In this document: positions 61,614-64,000 of the stretch, one piece after another
Numbering within the stretch: the first letter of the stretch is position 1
How the letters are laid out: every line of letters starts with the position of its first letter
Origin: Aquibium sp. ELW1220
GTDB lineage: Bacteria; Pseudomonadota; Alphaproteobacteria; Rhizobiales; Rhizobiaceae
DNA length: 64,000 nucleotides
NCBI RefSeq assembly: GCF_030398385.1
Contig: NZ_JAOAOQ010000001.1
Location: 196,441-260,440 of the forward strand
Direction: 5' to 3'
Position numbers and translations under genes: made by a program
Notes under the pieces: model-generated
What the model saw: only the letters and a program-made list of their open reading frames with translations
Databases searched by the model: none
What the model was told of the DNA's origin: nothing

Positions 61614-64000
61614 TCATTCCGCGGCCTCCTTCACCACGCCGATCGCCGCCATCGGGCGGAACTCGTGCTTGTCCTTTCCCGACACCCGCTCCGACCACGG
61701 GTCCACCTGTGCGAATGTCTGGCTGAACACGAAGCGGTCGAAATAGGCCTTGCGGCGTTCGAGATCGTCGAGCACCTGCCGCTTGATCTCGGCCACGCCG
61801 ATGCGCCTGGCCCACTTGTAGATGCGCTCGAGGTAGCGCGCCTGCTCGCGATACATCTGCGTCAGCGCCACGATCACCTCCAGCGCCTCGTCCTCGGTCT
61901 TCACCAGGCCGAGAACCTCGGTGCCCTTGATGTCGAGGCCGGCGGCGCCCGCGAAATGGATCTCGTAACCGGAGTCCACGCAGATCACGCCGACGTCCTT
62001 GCAGGTCGCCTCCGCGCAGTTGCGCGGGCAGCCCGAGACGCCCATCTTCACCTTCGCCGGCGTCCACGATCCCCACATGAACTTCTCGATGCGGATGCCG
62101 AGCCCGGTCGAATCCTGCGTCCCGAACCGGCACCAGTCGGTCCCCACGCAGGTCTTCACCGTCCGCAGGCCCTTGGCATAGGCATGGCCCGAAACGAAGC
62201 CGGCCTTGCCGAGGTCGGCCCAGACGGCCGGCAGGTCCTCCTTCTTGATCCCGAGCATGTCGATTCGCTGCCCGCCGGTCACCTTGACGGCGGGGATGGC
62301 GAACTTGTCGACCACATCGGCGATGGCGCGCAGTTCCCTGGCATTGGTCATCCCGCCCCACATGCGCGGGACCACCGAATAGGTGCCGTCCCGCTGGATG
62401 TTGGCGTGGACGCGCTCGTTGACGAAGCGCGACTGGTAGTCGTCGGCATATTCGTCCGGCCAGTCGGCGACGAGATAGTAGTTGAGCGCCGGCCGGCATT
62501 TCGAGCAGCCGCAGGACGTCTTCCACTCCAGCTCCTGCATGACGGCGGGAATGGTCTTCAGCGACTTCGCCTTGATCAGCCGGCGCACCTCGTCGTGGCC
62601 GAGGTCGGTGCAGGTGCACATCGGCTGGATCGCCGCGGGATTGTAGCTTTCGCCGATGGTCAGCGTCATCAGCTTCTCGACCAGCCCCGTGCAGGTGCCG
62701 CACGAGGCCGACGCCTTGGTGTGGGCGCGAACGCCGTCGAGCGTCGTCAGGCCCTTGGCGGTGATGGTCGAGACGATCTTGCCCTTGCAGATGCCGTTGC
62801 AGCCGCAGATTTCGGCGTCATCCGCCAGCGATGCAACGGCCGCCAGAGGGTCCGCGGAGGCGCCTCCCTGGTAGGCCTGGCCGAAGATCAGCGTGTCGCG
62901 CATGGCAGAGATGTCGGCCTGCTTCTTCTGCAGGTCGGCGAACCAGGCGCCGTCGGCGGTCTCGCCGAACAGCACCGTGCCGATGATCCGGCCGCCCTTC
63001 AGCACCAGCCGCTTGTAGACGCCCGCCGACGCGTCGCGCAGCACGATCTCCTCGCGGTCGTCGCCGTCGGCGAAGTCGCCCAGCGAATAGAGGTCGATGC
63101 CGGTCACCTTCAGCTTGGTCGGCGTGTCCGCATGGACGAAGCGTTCGTCGCCGCCTCCGGCCAGCACGGCCGCGGCCACCCTGGCCATCTGGTACAGCGG
63201 TGCGACCAGGCCGTAGACCATGCCGCCCACCTCGGCGCATTCGCCGACGGCCAGGATGTCGGGATCGGACGTGATCATGCGGTCGTCGGTGACGATGCCG
63301 CGATTGACCGCCAGCCCCGCCTCCTTCGCCAGCGCGACGTTGGGGCGGATGCCGACCGCCATGACCACCAGCGTCGCCGGGATCACGGTGCCGTCGTCGA
63401 GCTCGACGCCCTCGACCCTTTTCTCGCCGACGATCCGCCTGGTGTTGGCCTTCGTCCGGACCTGGATGCCGCGCGCCTCGACCGCTCTCTGCAGCAGATA
63501 GCCGGCGGCGGGATCGAGCTGCCGCTCCATCAGCGTCGGCATGACGTGCAGCACGGTCACCTCCATGCCTTGCTGCTTCAAACCGGCTGCGGCTTCGAGG
63601 CCGAGCAGCCCGCCGCCGATCACCACTGCCTTCTGCCCCGACTGCGCCGCCACGAGCATGGCGTCGACGTCGTCGAGGTCGCGGTAGCTCAGCACGCCAG
63701 GCAGGTCCTTGCCGGGCACGGGGATGATGAAGGGCACCGATCCGGTGGCGACGACGAGCCTGTCGTAGCGCTCCGTCACGCCATGGTTCGACGTGACGGT
63801 CTTCTCCTCGCGATCGATCGAAACGATCCTGTGGCCCTTGTAGAGCGTGATGCCGTTGGCGACGTACCAGCCGTCGCCATGGATCACGATCTCCTCGAAG
63901 CTCTTCTCGCCCGACAGCACCGGCGACAGCATGATGCGGTCGTAGTTGACGCGCGGCTCGGCGTTGAAGATCGTGATGTCATACCGGCCGGGTGCCGCCT
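61614..64000 (-). CDS. nirB: Assimilatory nitrite reductase large subunit (partial at N-terminus)
   Basis: NirB reduces nitrite to ammonium with NAD(P)H. At least 795 residues are visible; the frame stays open through position 64000 (reading PGRYDITIFNAEPRVNYDRI), so the N-terminal FAD start lies outside. Present are VVIGGGLLGLEAAAGL, two BFD-type 2Fe-2S regions (CGCNGICKG ... SCGTCTG; CTCTDLGHDEVRRL ... CGCSKC), and the siroheme/4Fe-4S motifs TCVGTDWCRFG and GCPRNCAEATC. It heads the nirB-nirD-nasA-cysG set, interrupted by the HTH gene. Confidence 0.95.
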   Translation of the reverse strand, partial: AAPGRYDITIFNAEPRVNYDRIMLSPVLSGEKSFEEIVIHGDGWYVANGITLYKGHRIVSIDREEKTVTSNHGVTERYDRLVVATGSVPFIIPVPGKDLPGVLSYRDLDDVDAMLVAAQSGQKAVVIGGGLLGLEAAAGLKQQGMEVTVLHVMPTLMERQLDPAAGYLLQRAVEARGIQVRTKANTRRIVGEKRVEGVELDDGTVIPATLVVMAVGIRPNVALAKEAGLAVNRGIVTDDRMITSDPDILAVGECAEVGGMVYGLVAPLYQMARVAAAVLAGGGDERFVHADTPTKLKVTGIDLYSLGDFADGDDREEIVLRDASAGVYKRLVLKGGRIIGTVLFGETADGAWFADLQKKQADISAMRDTLIFGQAYQGGASADPLAAVASLADDAEICGCNGICKGKIVSTITAKGLTTLDGVRAHTKASASCGTCTGLVEKLMTLTIGESYNPAAIQPMCTCTDLGHDEVRRLIKAKSLKTIPAVMQELEWKTSCGCSKCRPALNYYLVADWPDEYADDYQSRFVNERVHANIQRDGTYSVVPRMWGGMTNARELRAIADVVDKFAIPAVKVTGGQRIDMLGIKKEDLPAVWADLGKAGFVSGHAYAKGLRTVKTCVGTDWCRFGTQDSTGLGIRIEKFMWGSWTPAKVKMGVSGCPRNCAEATCKDVGVICVDSGYEIHFAGAAGLDIKGTEVLGLVKTEDEALEVIVALTQMYREQARYLERIYKWARRIGVAEIKRQVLDDLERRKAYFDRFVFSQTFAQVDPWSERVSGKDKHEFRPMAAIGVVKEAAE

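Overview
The window is high-GC chromosomal DNA from an alphaproteobacterium, most likely a Hyphomicrobiales member of the Mesorhizobium/Phyllobacteriaceae type. The evidence is the familiar rhizobial minus-strand series dapE, dapD, HAD nucleotidase, argB, engB, yidC, rnpA, rpmH, and proteins that read like rhizobial orthologues. Identifications come from reading motifs and recalling families; no search was run. I see no insertion sequence, prophage or CRISPR array.

Positions 1-34,800 hold the housekeeping backbone, broken up by small inserted blocks. The minus strand carries lysine/diaminopimelate genes (dapE, dapD), arginine synthesis (argB), ribosome assembly (engB) and the yidC-rnpA-rpmH block. 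Between them lie two membrane diguanylate cyclases, an FkbM methyltransferase, a TetR/MFS efflux pair, two glycosyltransferases, a GMC oxidoreductase with a 57-residue Tat-signal microprotein, a Tat nitroreductase with MarR, and an amidase. There is also an ECF sigma/anti-sigma/fasciclin/MsrB envelope-stress block, a PepSY/two-component block, and a TVP38/flavoprotein/histidine kinase operon. A tRNA-Arg(ACG) gene ends this part.

Positions 35,200-46,800 hold a catabolic island that I consider the best candidate for an undescribed system. It encodes a beta-type GST, a cytoplasmic C-X-P-S-R sulfatase, an NTF2-like protein, an MhpA-type flavin hydroxylase, an IclR regulator, a three-part TRAP importer, a type I extradiol dioxygenase, an FAH-fold hydrolase and a quinone oxidoreductase. 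Four near-identical 17-bp palindromes (half-site TGTCCG) sit upstream of the transcription units, which suggests one regulon. A reasonable model is uptake of an anionic, probably carboxylated aryl sulfate, followed by desulfation, hydroxylation and meta ring cleavage.

Positions 46,900-56,700 carry a LysR regulator and an IPNS-type 2-oxoglutarate oxygenase divergent from a BMP-type (nucleoside-like) ABC importer. A zeta-GST/FAH pair resembling the lower gentisate pathway and an FMN-dependent 2-hydroxy-acid dehydrogenase follow. Positions 56,700-64,000 hold assimilatory nitrate/nitrite reduction on the minus strand: nirB (cut by the right edge), nirD, nasA, cysG. A small HTH gene with a perfect palindromic operator lies in opposite orientation between nirB and nirD.
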